Shown one piece after another: positions 32,682 through 41,643 of a DNA stretch of 64,000 nucleotides (positions within the stretch are counted from its first letter, which is position 1; each line of letters starts with the position of its first letter). The notes below the pieces were generated by a model. The model was not told the origin of the DNA and searched no databases. It saw nothing but the letters and a program-made list of their open reading frames with translations. Position numbers and translations under genes: made by a program. The DNA is from Flavobacterium cupreum (GTDB lineage: Bacteria; Bacteroidota; Bacteroidia; Flavobacteriales; Flavobacteriaceae). Location of the stretch: NCBI RefSeq assembly GCF_003996965.1, contig NZ_QWDM01000003.1, positions 186,001 through 250,000 on the forward strand, written 5' to 3'.

Positions 32682-32769
32682 AAATCCATAAAATTAATCT
32701 ACTCTATAAGTTTTGAATATAAAGTCACACCTACAAGGTTGAAAAAACCTTGCAGGAATTACAGCAAAT

Positions 32770-32806
32770 AAAAAACCAGACAACACAAATACATGCATTG
32801 TCTGGC
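32770..32806 (-). terminator. Terminator of the bestrophin gene
   Basis: CCAGACAA (32776-32783) pairs with TTGTCTGG (32798-32805). On the minus strand it is followed by a T-run. Confidence 0.8.
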
Positions 32807-32832
32807 CAATAATTAAAATTGACTAACATTAA

Positions 32833-33780
32833 TTATAAAACATAATAGGTATTCTTGTCTACTTTTGCCGGTTCTGCACTAAGATTAAATTCTTTAATGA
32901 TATCAAATTCGCTTTGATATTCGTTTAGCATCTGCATGATGTTTTTTTCGATCGTGTTCGAAATAGCCGTTACCGGAGTATCTGTCGGTCTGTTTTCGAA
33001 AGGATCCTGCAAGTGAATCGCCATTCTCTCAATTAAAAAGAAGGCTCCGGCAATAGCGGTAATCAACGGAATAGCAAACCAGCTTAATACACTGATTAAT
33101 CCGAAAGGCAATAGCAAAATAAACAAACACAAGGTCAATCTGATGTACATACTGTATGTTGTTGGAAAAATGGTATTTTTAATACGCTCACATTTTCCCA
33201 TGGCATCACATAATCTGGACAAAGTATTATCAATTTCTACCTGCTGATACATGTTGATATGCTTTGTATTTTTAGCATTTCGAAGATCTTTGGCGTGAAG
33301 CATTAAAATGGCATTTGGTATGTTTTGATGATTTTTTACAAAACGCAATTCTTCTTCACTGATTAAACCTTCAATTGGTGTGATGGCATCTCTGTTTCGT
33401 AATGCCTGACCTAAACTGTAACACCATGCAATTTGCCTTTTTGCGAAATTTTCTTTGAACTCGCTTGCTTCAACAGAAAAATCAGGATCTTTATAAAAAG
33501 TCAATACCTGACGGATCAACGTTCTGGAATCGTTTACAATGGCGCCCCAGACAATACGTGCTTCCCACCATCTGTCGTAGGCCTGATTGGACTTAAACGC
33601 TAATAATAAGGATATAATCGTACCAATCATTGTTGGTATTGCTATTGGAATATCTACGGGAAGGTTTATAAAATAATTGTGGAAAATTTCAAACAAAATT
33701 GTGTAAGCCAGCACCAGGCCTAATTCTACTTTAATTTTTCCGAGAACGTACTTCATTGGAATTCTTTTCTTTAATAACAT
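32833..33780 (-). CDS. Bestrophin-like (UPF0187) ion channel
   Basis: A 315-residue membrane protein of the bacterial bestrophin family. It shows the early segment VLAYTILFEIFHNYF, the pore-associated PTMIGTIISLLLAFKSNQAYDRWWEARIVWGAIVNDSRTL with its RWWEAR signature, and a second pair of helices (YIRLTLCLFILLLPFGLISVLSWFAIPLI). Bacterial members form pentameric cation- or anion-conducting channels. It sits 44 bp behind a universal-stress-like gene on the same strand and may share its transcript, suggesting a role in ion balance or stress. Confidence 0.92.
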   Translation of the reverse strand: MLLKKRIPMKYVLGKIKVELGLVLAYTILFEIFHNYFINLPVDIPIAIPTMIGTIISLLLAFKSNQAYDRWWEARIVWGAIVNDSRTLIRQVLTFYKDPDFSVEASEFKENFAKRQIAWCYSLGQALRNRDAITPIEGLISEEELRFVKNHQNIPNAILMLHAKDLRNAKNTKHINMYQQVEIDNTLSRLCDAMGKCERIKNTIFPTTYSMYIRLTLCLFILLLPFGLISVLSWFAIPLITAIAGAFFLIERMAIHLQDPFENRPTDTPVTAISNTIEKNIMQMLNEYQSEFDIIKEFNLSAEPAKVDKNTYYVL

Positions 33781-33824
33781 ATTTTCGGTTTTAAATTAAA
33801 CTTAGCTGTTTTTGAAATTGGTTA

Positions 33825-34544
33825 TTAGACCATTTCATACAATGACAATACCGGAAGCCCGAGTTTATCGTTGACGTTTTCTTTTTTGGATTTTTTGAAT
33901 TTGATTTTTTCGCCTTTGCGTGTTTCCACCAGCAAATCGATGTCGTACTTTGAAATTGCTTCCGATAAATAAGGCGCAAATTGTTCGTAGTTATCGTCAA
34001 AATTAGCGGTCTGGCTTACGATTTCATAAGAGAAATTCTGGCTCAGAAACTGCTGAACATCTTTAACATGCATATTTGCATTACTGTTTTCGATGTAAAG
34101 TGCTTTATTGAAATCATCCCTGAGCGCTTCTGTTCCTAAATGTAAAATAGGACATCTCTGATTTCCGGCTAATTTTACCAGATATTGATGAATACGTTTT
34201 GTTTCTTGTTTATAAGAAGGCGTCAGAATGACCAGTTTCACATCAAAAGCATCAATGATTCCTTTGAAAACCGGTGATGAAAGTCCGTATTGGTTGTGCA
34301 CTTTTATTTTGCAGTTGTCCGTATGCCCGATAATATAACGGCAGGTATCCAGGACTTCTTCCTGGCTTGCAGTCAGGCCAACTCTCATTTCACGCAAAAA
34401 CTGTGAGGATGAAAAAGAATCAGGAGCATCTGAAGTCATCATTAAGACGATTTCACAATTGGTATTTTTTGCCTGATTTACAGCTGACTTAACAGCGCTG
34501 ATCGTATCTTCTTTTAAAGTAGTGGGTATAAGGAAATTTTTCAT
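33825..34544 (-). CDS. Universal stress protein-like protein
   Basis: A 239-residue soluble protein. The N-terminal half resembles a UspA domain (MKNFLIPTTLKEDTISAVKSAVNQAKNTNCEIVLMM, DAFDVKLVILTPSYK), but the ATP-binding GxxGxxxxS loop is replaced by KLAGNQRCPILHLG. The C-terminal half could be a second, diverged Usp-like domain. Function is unknown. It precedes the bestrophin gene on the same strand by 44 bp. Confidence 0.65.
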   Translation of the reverse strand: MKNFLIPTTLKEDTISAVKSAVNQAKNTNCEIVLMMTSDAPDSFSSSQFLREMRVGLTASQEEVLDTCRYIIGHTDNCKIKVHNQYGLSSPVFKGIIDAFDVKLVILTPSYKQETKRIHQYLVKLAGNQRCPILHLGTEALRDDFNKALYIENSNANMHVKDVQQFLSQNFSYEIVSQTANFDDNYEQFAPYLSEAISKYDIDLLVETRKGEKIKFKKSKKENVNDKLGLPVLSLYEMV

Positions 34545-34621
34545 AAGTATAATTCTTTAGTTTATACATACAAAATAACTCCCCGCAAGTTAGAAGGGTC
34601 TTAATTTAAAATTAGAATTTC

Positions 34622-36025
34622 CTAAGATTCAACATTAGATTTTTTAATGTTGGATTTTCTGCTGTTGTCCTTCTTAAAAATAATGGTCACAATAGTTCCT
34701 TTGTTTTGCTCCGACTGCACCTGTATTTCTCCGTCATGCATGCGGATAATCTTAGAGGCCAGAGGAAGTCCGAGACCATACCCTATGTATTTGGCAGCAA
34801 TTTTCCCTCTGAAGAAAGGCTCGTACAGGTGTGGAATATCTTCCGGCGGAATTCCGATTCCGATATCGTTGATCGCGATTTTAATCCATTCGTTAGTAGC
34901 GGAAAGCGATACAAAAACCTCATTATTATCGGAGTATTTTACGCCGTTGGTAATAATATTATTGATTGCCAGCTCCAAAAGAGGCTTGTTACACGGAATC
35001 AATAATAAATTGGAATCTTTAGGTGCAAAATTAAGTTTGATACTCACGCGGTTATCCGGATAAATTTTATCCAGATCTGATTTTACATCCATCAATAATT
35101 CATCAATTCGGGCAATATCGAGGACCTGTTTTTTCCCGTCATAACCGGTTTGCGTCAGTTTGAGCAGACTCTCGGTCAGGTTTCCTAATCGTGATGCCTG
35201 GCTGTAAATGTTTTCCAGGGACTGAATGTATTCCGGTACTTCCCTTTCTTTCAGCAGCATAATCTCGGACTCTGCAATAATAGTCGTAATAGGCGTTTTT
35301 AACTCGTGAGAAGCGTTATTGATAAAATTCGCCTGTATTTCAAACGAAGTTTCAAGACGGTCCAGCATATCATTAAACGTTTCCGTAAGATCTGAGATTT
35401 CATCTGAATTTTTGACTTCAGGCAGCCTGTTGTGAAGATTGGAAGCGCTAATCCTGTTGACTTCCTTCGTAATTCTTGCAACCGGATTGATGACGCGTTT
35501 TGCCAGAAAACGCCCTAAAAAGAACGCCAGAAAGACAAATGCAATACCGCCAAAAAGCATGATTTTTACGATGTAAATGGTTGTTGTAGTCCCTTTTCTG
35601 TCCCGTGCACCGACAATGACGATATATTTTTGGTGGTTTTCGGTAAAGACCTGACCCAGGTAATACTTATTGTCAATTTCAAAAAAATCCCTTCCGGTTT
35701 TTAAGACGTTGGTATAAAAATTATTCGGCAGATTAAGGTTGGTATTATAATCAAAACTGTTGGCGCTGTTGATGCGAAGCACAAATTCTTCTTCCTCGAT
35801 AAGTTCTTCCAGACCATTCTTTTTAAGGTTGCGGTAATATTTGATTTTTTCAGGATCTTTCTGAAAATGAATAGACGCTACAATCTTAGCCCTGTCTTCT
35901 AATCGTTTTAAGAAGTAATAGCGGTTATTTTCCCGAAATAAAACAAAAACGACAATACACAATAATAATGTACTAAAAGTAGAAAGCGCGACGTACGTAA
36001 CGGTAATTTTTTTTCTTATATCCAT
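34622..36025 (-). CDS. Sensor histidine kinase
   Basis: A 467-residue kinase. It has an N-terminal membrane helix (~9-29) and a periplasmic sensor region of ~120 residues. A second helix (IVKIMLFGGIAFVFLAFFLGRFLA) is followed by a HAMP domain, and the HisKA phospho-acceptor is in INNASHELKTPITTIIAE. The HATPase has N box INNIITNGVKYSD and G boxes DIGIGIPPEDI and YGLGLPLAS. It is encoded 2 nt after its response regulator on the same strand. The stimulus is unknown; the layout is like the CusS/ArlS or RprX group. Confidence 0.95.
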   Translation of the reverse strand: MDIRKKITVTYVALSTFSTLLLCIVVFVLFRENNRYYFLKRLEDRAKIVASIHFQKDPEKIKYYRNLKKNGLEELIEEEEFVLRINSANSFDYNTNLNLPNNFYTNVLKTGRDFFEIDNKYYLGQVFTENHQKYIVIVGARDRKGTTTTIYIVKIMLFGGIAFVFLAFFLGRFLAKRVINPVARITKEVNRISASNLHNRLPEVKNSDEISDLTETFNDMLDRLETSFEIQANFINNASHELKTPITTIIAESEIMLLKEREVPEYIQSLENIYSQASRLGNLTESLLKLTQTGYDGKKQVLDIARIDELLMDVKSDLDKIYPDNRVSIKLNFAPKDSNLLLIPCNKPLLELAINNIITNGVKYSDNNEVFVSLSATNEWIKIAINDIGIGIPPEDIPHLYEPFFRGKIAAKYIGYGLGLPLASKIIRMHDGEIQVQSEQNKGTIVTIIFKKDNSRKSNIKKSNVES

Positions 36026-36027
36026 AA

Positions 36028-36702
36028 TTAAGGCTGTATCACATAACCTAAACCTTTCATAGTGTGAATAAGCTTGGTTGCAAAAGGTTTATCTATTTTT
36101 TTTCTTAAATAATTGATATAAACGTCCACTACATTAGTATTCATATCGAAATTTATATCCCAGACATTATCTAAAATCTGGTCTCTGGATACAATTCTGC
36201 CGCTGTTTTTGGCCAGATAGTAGAGTAACTTAAATTCTTTGGCGGTTAAAACAATCGATTCACCTTCTCTTTTTACGGTTTTGGCCCTTCCGTTTATTTC
36301 CAGGTCGCTGATGATGATGGTATCTATTTTTTCCGTGTCCTGATTGGCTCTTCTGTTTAAGGCATTTACCCTCGCATCGAGTTCTCCAAACTTAAAAGGT
36401 TTTACTAAATAATCATCGGCTCCGGCATTGAGGCCTGTTACGATATTTTCTGACGTTCCAAGTGCTGTTAAAAGCAAAACAGGCACAAAATTTTTACTGG
36501 CCCGCAGTCTTCTGCAAATTTCAATTCCGTTGATATCCGGCAGCATTACATCTAAAATCACCACATCGAACGTATAATTATGAATCATTTCCATAGCGGT
36601 TCTGCCGTCAAGCGCAACACTTACTTCATTATTATTTTCAGCAAATCCCTTCCGTAAAATGGATAAAAGATTTGGTTCGTCTTCGACTATTAGTAATTTC
36701 AT
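36028..36702 (-). CDS. OmpR/PhoB family response regulator
   Basis: A 224-residue regulator starting MKLLIVEDEPNLL; a longer frame to 36756 would overlap the promoter. The receiver domain has the acidic pair E7/D8, phospho-acceptor Asp51 in VVILDVMLPD and conserved Lys in YLVKPFKFGE. The C-terminal winged helix ends in NVVDVYINYLRKKID and IHTMKGLGYVI. It forms an operon with the histidine kinase, with a good promoter (36723-36752) just upstream. Confidence 0.95.
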   Translation of the reverse strand: MKLLIVEDEPNLLSILRKGFAENNNEVSVALDGRTAMEMIHNYTFDVVILDVMLPDINGIEICRRLRASKNFVPVLLLTALGTSENIVTGLNAGADDYLVKPFKFGELDARVNALNRRANQDTEKIDTIIISDLEINGRAKTVKREGESIVLTAKEFKLLYYLAKNSGRIVSRDQILDNVWDINFDMNTNVVDVYINYLRKKIDKPFATKLIHTMKGLGYVIQP

Positions 36703-36722
36703 ATCAATATATGTATATACAA

Positions 36723-36752
36723 CAAAAATAAGAATTGAGTTCAGAATACAAA
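36723..36752 (-). promoter_or_regulatory. Promoter of the two-component operon
   Basis: On the minus strand TTTG (36749-36752) and TATTTTTG (36723-36730) are separated by 18 bp. The start codon follows 20 nt later. Confidence 0.6.
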
Positions 36753-36930
36753 TCACAATAATTTATTATTATGAATTTATTATGACTAAAAGCACTTTAA
36801 AATTTAAATATTAAATTATTCACGGTTAAATTCTTATAAATTCATTTACATTTTAAAAATAACAACCGGAAACGCATCAAATAGCGACGTAATTATTATC
36901 TTTTCACTCTCAAATAACGATCAAAAAGCA

Positions 36931-37509
36931 TTGAAAAAGCAATCCGAATATTTCCTTGATAAAGAATACGATACCATTACTTATGGCAGAGACGATGCTA
37001 ATTTCAAGGATTTTGAATGCTGCATTTTCAATAATTGCAACTTCTCGGCCTGTACTTTTTTAGCCGTTACCTTTATCGATTGTGTTTTTAATGACTGCAT
37101 TTTCAGTGAGGCCAAAATTAATTATGTTGCGTTCAGGACAGCGACTTTTAACCGTTGTGAAATTAAGGAAGTTAATTTTGCCATGTGCGACAAACTGATC
37201 TTTGAAGTTCATTTTTATGACTGCGTTTTAGACTTTTCAAAGTTTTACACTTTAAAGCTGAAAGGAACTACTTTTACGAACTGCAGTTTAATTGCGGTAG
37301 ATTTTATGGCCACCGATCTGACAAGCGTACTTTTTGACAATTGTGATTTATACCGTGCCGAATTTGATAAAGCGATTGCCAATAAAGCTGATTTTAAAAC
37401 CAGTTTCAACTATACTATTGATCCTTCCAAAACCAAACTGAAGAAAGCGGTTTTTGCTTTGAAAGAGGTTAAGGGATTGCTGTTTAAGCATGATGTTATT
37501 GTGCATTAA
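36931..37509 (+). CDS. Pentapeptide repeat protein
   Basis: A 192-residue protein with an A(D/N)LxF-type five-residue rhythm throughout (CIFNNCNFSACTFLAVTFIDCVFNDCIF), giving a right-handed quadrilateral beta-helix. It is Cys-rich at the outward positions. The start at 36931 is TTG, since no in-frame ATG exists upstream before a stop and the next Met would remove much of the repeat. The family includes McbG/Qnr-type DNA-gyrase-protecting proteins, but the role here is unknown. Confidence 0.87.
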   Translation: MKKQSEYFLDKEYDTITYGRDDANFKDFECCIFNNCNFSACTFLAVTFIDCVFNDCIFSEAKINYVAFRTATFNRCEIKEVNFAMCDKLIFEVHFYDCVLDFSKFYTLKLKGTTFTNCSLIAVDFMATDLTSVLFDNCDLYRAEFDKAIANKADFKTSFNYTIDPSKTKLKKAVFALKEVKGLLFKHDVIVH

Positions 37510-37610
37510 TTACAATAAAAGATGCTGCTTTTATTCTGATTAAATCTAAAAACGCTGTAATTTCATGACTTGGAGGAATTCTTTCTTTAATTATTTAGTT
37601 TTAATATAAA

Positions 37611-37685
37611 ATTCACGCAAAGACGCAAAATCGCCAAGTTAAAAAGTAAGTACAAACTTTGCGATTTTGCGTCTTTGCGAGATTA
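37611..37685. repeat. Inverted word repeat (CGCAAAGACGCAAAATCGC)
   Basis: CGCAAAGACGCAAAATCGCC at 37616 is mirrored by GCGATTTTGCGTCTTTGCG ending at 37679, nearly perfect over 25 bp. The same family brackets the element at 43088-43189. Confidence 0.85.
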
Positions 37686-37737
37686 TAATTTAAAGTTTTT
37701 TGCCTAAATAAAAACAATTAGGCAAGTCTTATTTAAT

Positions 37738-38235
37738 TCACAATCGTTTCTCCATCACATAATCTTCCATCAAATAACCGTTCCCTATGTCGATGTTCAC
37801 TTCATCAACAATTTCAAAACCTATTTTTTTATAAAAGCCTAAAGCAGAATTAAATCGGTTTACATTTAAAACTAATGCTGTGGAATTGTTATCTGAAGCT
37901 AATTTTCCAATTTCATCAATAACTTTTTTACCAATTCCTTTTCCTTGTGTTTCAGGTAACAGGTATATTTTATGAATCTTGGTTACTGTTTCTCTATTAT
38001 AATTATGTTCTATTCCGATAAAACCTAAATTAGTTCCATCTTCATAAATCATATAAAACAATTGCTCTTTTTTATTGTATTGAAGTGTTAGCGCCTCATT
38101 CGAATAAAAAAGACCTAACATATAAGCTAATTGTTCTTTTGATAGAATTTTGCCATACGTAATGGGCCATGTAATATCTACTATATTTTGAATTTGCTTA
38201 ATATCACTAAGGGCTGCTTCTGAAATTGTAATCAT
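37738..38235 (-). CDS. GNAT family N-acetyltransferase
   Basis: A 165-residue protein starting MITISEAALSDIKQIQNIVD. The upstream frame to 38286 overlaps the guaC coding end, so the ATG at 38235 is preferred. The acetyl-CoA-binding motif A is KIYLLPETQGKGIGKKVIDEIG (Q/RxxGxG/A), and motif B lies in ALVLNVNRFNSALGFYKKIGFEIV. The substrate is unknown. It follows guaC by 19 nt and is probably in its transcript. Confidence 0.9.
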   Translation of the reverse strand: MITISEAALSDIKQIQNIVDITWPITYGKILSKEQLAYMLGLFYSNEALTLQYNKKEQLFYMIYEDGTNLGFIGIEHNYNRETVTKIHKIYLLPETQGKGIGKKVIDEIGKLASDNNSTALVLNVNRFNSALGFYKKIGFEIVDEVNIDIGNGYLMEDYVMEKRL

Positions 38236-38254
38236 ATGTATTCTAAAAGTATTT

Positions 38255-39295
38255 TTAATTGGTGAAAATTTGATTTTCCTGTTCACTTACCCTTATAAAA
38301 GTGGTTCGTTTCGTCAATTCCTTTAATCTTGAAGCGCCTACATACGTACAGGTACTTCGTAAACCTCCTAAAATATCTAAAACCGTGCTTATCACTTTTC
38401 CTTTATACGGCACCTGGACTGTTTTTCCTTCACTTGCCCTGTATTCTGCCACGCCGCCGACATGTTTTTCCATTGCGGTTGTCGAGCTCATTCCGTAGAA
38501 TTGTTTGAATTTCTCACCGTCAATTTCGATTAATTCTCCTCCACTTTCGTAATGTCCGGCTAACATGCCACCCAACATTACAAAATCAGATCCGGCGCCA
38601 AAAGCTTTGGCCACATCGCCGGGCGTGCTGCAGCCGCCATCGCTAATGATATGTCCGCCCAAACCGTGAGCTGCATCGGCACATTCTATAATAGCGGAAA
38701 GCTGCGGATACCCAACGCCTGTTTTTACACGTGTGGTGCAGACAGAACCGGGTCCGATTCCGACTTTTACAATATCGGCTCCGGCTAATAATAGTTCCTC
38801 CACCATTTCGCCGGTCACCACATTTCCGGCAATAATCACTTTGTCCGGATATTGTTTGCGGGTTTGTTTTAAAAACTGAACAAAATGCTCGGAATAGCCA
38901 TTGGCCACATCAATACAAATAAATTTCAGCAATGGATTTGCGGTTATAACCTCACCGATTTTAGCAAAATCTTCTGTACCAGTTCCCGTGCTTATCGCAA
39001 TATAATCGTAGAAATCCGGCGTTACATTTTTCAGGAAAGCATTCCACTCTTCCAGTGAATAATGTTTGTGAATGGCTGTAAAAAGTTTTTCTTTGGCTAA
39101 AACTTCCGCCATTTCGAAAGTCCCGACGGTATCCATATTGGCAGCCATAATCGGAATTCCCGTCCAGTTTGTAGTGCTGTGCAGAAACTTAAAATTTCGT
39201 TCTAAAGAGACTTCAGACCTGCTTTTTAGCGTCGATCTTTTTGGTCGAATCATTACATCTTTAAATCCTAATTTCAGATCTGTTTCTATTCTCAT
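38255..39295 (-). CDS. guaC: GMP reductase
   Basis: A 346-residue IMPDH/GMPR-family TIM barrel without CBS domains, the correct length for GMP reductase. The catalytic Cys lies in [23 protein letters not shown], and the NADP/GMP region has [32 protein letters not shown]. It converts GMP to IMP and ammonia with NADPH in purine salvage. A minus-strand -7 box (39318-39325) lies 22 nt upstream. It is followed by the acetyltransferase gene. Confidence 0.93.
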   Translation of the reverse strand: MRIETDLKLGFKDVMIRPKRSTLKSRSEVSLERNFKFLHSTTNWTGIPIMAANMDTVGTFEMAEVLAKEKLFTAIHKHYSLEEWNAFLKNVTPDFYDYIAISTGTGTEDFAKIGEVITANPLLKFICIDVANGYSEHFVQFLKQTRKQYPDKVIIAGNVVTGEMVEELLLAGADIVKVGIGPGSVCTTRVKTGVGYPQLSAIIECADAAHGLGGHIISDGGCSTPGDVAKAFGAGSDFVMLGGMLAGHYESGGELIEIDGEKFKQFYGMSSTTAMEKHVGGVAEYRASEGKTVQVPYKGKVISTVLDILGGLRSTCTYVGASRLKELTKRTTFIRVSEQENQIFTN

Positions 39296-39317
39296 GGCTT
39301 TCAGTTTTCGTTACTCT

Positions 39318-39325
39318 CAAATATA
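39318..39325 (-). promoter_or_regulatory. -7 box of guaC
   Basis: TATATTTG on the minus strand, 22 nt before the start at 39295. Confidence 0.5.
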
Positions 39326-39327
39326 CA

Positions 39328-39525
39328 ATTTTAGATTGTTGATTTTAGATTTAAGATTGCCAAAACTTTGTGATTCTTTGGATGCGGATGACACGGATTC
39401 GCTAAAGCGAAGACACGAATTTTTATTTTGAAATTTCACAGAGATTCTCAAAGATTCCCAGAGATTCGCAAAGACTTATTCTTAACATTGGAATTTGGAA
39501 TTTTCAAATTGGAATTTTTATTTAA
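39328..39525. repeat. Simple-word repeats (TTTAGATT, AGATTCNCAAAGA, GGAATTT)
   Basis: Three successive word types fill the gap: TTGATTTTAGATTTAAGATTG, then AGATTCTCAAAGATTCCCAGAG, then TTGGAATTTGGAATTTTC. No coding sequence is supported. Confidence 0.65.
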
Positions 39526-39526
39526 A

Positions 39527-40120
39527 CTACCCGTGAATCGTCTCTCCTTTTCCGTAATTGCTTATAATCGATTCTTCGTAGGCCAGCCATTCTCTCCAGC
39601 GTTTTTCAACGTCAATGCCTACTCCGTATTTTCTGGCGTAGGTGATGAAAGTGGTGTAATGACCTGCTTCGCTTTCCATTAATTCCCTGTAGAAAACAGC
39701 TAATTCTTCGTCCTGGATATTCTCCGATAATACTTTAAAACGTTCGCAGCTTCTGGCTTCGATCATTGCAGAAAATAAGAGTCTTTCCACCAGACCGGAA
39801 ACACGGCTTCCGTCGCCGCTTTTTTTCATATACAAGTACAATTCATTTACATAATCGTCTTTGCGCTCGCGTCCTAATTTTAGCCCTCTTTTGATGATTA
39901 TATTATGAACCTGCTCAAAATGATCGATTTCTTCTTTGGCCAGAGCCAGTAAATCTTTCACCAAATCCTGATGCTCAGAATTATTGGTAATAATAGTAAT
40001 CGCGTTTGTTGCTGCTTTTTGCTCGCACCAGGCGTGATCTGTCAGGATTTCCTCAATGTTTTTTTCTACAATATTGACCCATCTTGGGTCGGTTGGCAAT
40101 TGTAATCTTAGTACGCCCAT
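39527..40120 (-). CDS. miaE: tRNA-(ms[2]io[6]A)-hydroxylase
   Basis: A 197-residue diiron protein of the MiaE family, starting MGVLRLQLPTDPRWVNIVEKNIEEILTDHAWCEQKAA. Metal ligands fit the Glu/ExxH pairs EEILTDH, EEIDHFEQVHN, EARSCERF and ESEAGHYTTF. MiaE hydroxylates the isopentenyl side chain of the modified adenosine at position 37 in tRNA using O2. The family is of normal length here. It is monocistronic between repeat regions. Confidence 0.92.
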   Translation of the reverse strand: MGVLRLQLPTDPRWVNIVEKNIEEILTDHAWCEQKAATNAITIITNNSEHQDLVKDLLALAKEEIDHFEQVHNIIIKRGLKLGRERKDDYVNELYLYMKKSGDGSRVSGLVERLLFSAMIEARSCERFKVLSENIQDEELAVFYRELMESEAGHYTTFITYARKYGVGIDVEKRWREWLAYEESIISNYGKGETIHG

Positions 40121-40135
40121 AGTCTTTTGTTTGTT

Positions 40136-40260
40136 TTGTTTCAGGTTTCAGGTTTTCTTTGTTTCAGGTTCTGTTAGGAACGAAAAAAGTTTAAAGTTTT
40201 GTTGTACGTTTTTTACGCGTTACAAAACTTTAAACTTGAAACTTTAAACCTGAAACTAAA
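40136..40260. repeat. Inverted word repeat (TTTCAGG and AAGTTTAAAGTTTTGT)
   Basis: TTTCAGGTTTCAGG words on the left and AAACCTGAAAC on the right enclose AAGTTTAAAGTTTTGT mirrored by ACAAAACTTTAAACTT. It is another copy of the heptamer family, filling the gap between miaE and glyA. Confidence 0.8.
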
Positions 40261-41535
40261 TTAATATACGAAAATCGGTCTTTCGCTCATCATTTCGTTT
40301 ACTTCGTTGGCTACTTCCTCGATAAGTGCTTCGTTGGTGTGATCCGCCAATACTTTGTCGATTAGGGCTACGATAGTTTCCATATCTTCTTCTACTAAAC
40401 CACGAGTCGTGATTGCAGCAGTTCCAACACGAATTCCAGAAGTGACAAATGGTGATTTATCATCAAATGGAACCATATTTTTATTTACCGTGATTTCTGC
40501 TTTTACTAATGCATTCTCTGCTTCTTTACCTGAAATATTTTTATTTCTTAGGTCAATAAGCATCATGTGGTTATCCGTTCCGCCGGAGATAATATTGTAT
40601 CCTCTTTTTACAAAAGCATCTGCCATAGCATTTGCATTTTTCTGCAATTGCATTGCGTAAGTAAAGAATTCATCTTTAAGGGCTTCACCAAAAGCAACGG
40701 CTTTAGCAGCAATAATATGCATTAATGGACCACCTTGATTTCCAGGAAAAACAGCTAAGTCTAACAATGAAGACATCATTCTGATTTCTCCTTTTGGCGT
40801 TTTTAATCCTTGTGGATTTTCGAAATCTTTCCCCATTAAGATCAAACCTCCACGAGGTCCGCGTAATGTTTTATGTGTTGTAGTAGAAACAATATGACAA
40901 TGTGGAATCGGATCATTCATTAATCCTTTTGCAATAAGACCTGCAGGGTGAGAAATATCAGCAAACAAGATAGCTCCTACGCTGTCAGCAATTACTCTGA
41001 AACGCTCAAAGTCCATATCGCGTGAATAAGCCGAAGCTCCTGCGATGATTAATTTTGGCTGCTCTTTAGTAGCAATTTCCTGAATTTTATCATAATCCAA
41101 ACGACCTGTTTCAGCATCTACACCGTAAAAAACCGGTTTGTATAAACGACCTGAAAAGTTTACCGGCGAACCGTGAGTTAAGTGACCACCGTGAGATAAA
41201 TCAAAACCTAAAATAGTATCGCCAGGGTTTAAACAAGCATGGTAAACTGCTGTATTTGCCTGAGAACCTGAGTGAGGCTGTACGTTTGCATACTCAGCAC
41301 CAAATAATTCTTTAGCTCTGTCAATTGCAATTTGCTCAATAACGTCAACTACTTCGCAACCGCCGTAGTATCTTTTGCCAGGATATCCCTCAGCATATTT
41401 ATTGGTTAAAACAGAACCAGCTGCTTCCATTACTTCATCACTTACAAAATTCTCAGAAGCGATAAGTTCTAGTCCGTGAATTTGTCTGTCTTGTTCCTCT
41501 AGTATAAGGTCAAAAATTTGTTCGTCGCGTTGCAT
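40261..41535 (-). CDS. glyA: Serine hydroxymethyltransferase
   Basis: A 424-residue PLP enzyme starting [32 protein letters not shown]; the longer frame to 41586 runs through the promoter. The PLP lysine lies in [21 protein letters not shown], and the substrate region has [12 protein letters not shown]. It interconverts serine plus tetrahydrofolate with glycine plus methylene-THF, supplying one-carbon units. A TATTTTTG -7 box (41561-41568, minus) lies 25 nt upstream. It is divergent from fumarylacetoacetase. Confidence 0.97.
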   Translation of the reverse strand: MQRDEQIFDLILEEQDRQIHGLELIASENFVSDEVMEAAGSVLTNKYAEGYPGKRYYGGCEVVDVIEQIAIDRAKELFGAEYANVQPHSGSQANTAVYHACLNPGDTILGFDLSHGGHLTHGSPVNFSGRLYKPVFYGVDAETGRLDYDKIQEIATKEQPKLIIAGASAYSRDMDFERFRVIADSVGAILFADISHPAGLIAKGLMNDPIPHCHIVSTTTHKTLRGPRGGLILMGKDFENPQGLKTPKGEIRMMSSLLDLAVFPGNQGGPLMHIIAAKAVAFGEALKDEFFTYAMQLQKNANAMADAFVKRGYNIISGGTDNHMMLIDLRNKNISGKEAENALVKAEITVNKNMVPFDDKSPFVTSGIRVGTAAITTRGLVEEDMETIVALIDKVLADHTNEALIEEVANEVNEMMSERPIFVY

Positions 41536-41560
41536 TTTTTCGTTTTTCGTTAATTTCCTG

Positions 41561-41587
41561 CAAAAATACAAAAAAACGTTTGTCAAA
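41561..41587 (-). promoter_or_regulatory. Putative glyA promoter
   Basis: The minus strand has TATTTTTG at 41561-41568 and TTTG at 41584-41587, only 15 bp apart. It abuts the divergent promoter of the fumarylacetoacetase gene in a GTTTGTCAAAC overlap. Confidence 0.45.
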
Positions 41588-41609
41588 CTGTTAGATTATG
41601 ATATATTTG
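41579..41609 (+). promoter_or_regulatory. Promoter of the fumarylacetoacetase gene
   Basis: TTTG (41579-41582) and TATATTTG (41602-41609) are spaced by 19 bp. The start codon is at 41644. Confidence 0.7.
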
Positions 41610-41643
41610 ACATAGAATTTTTCAACAAATAATTAACATTCAC

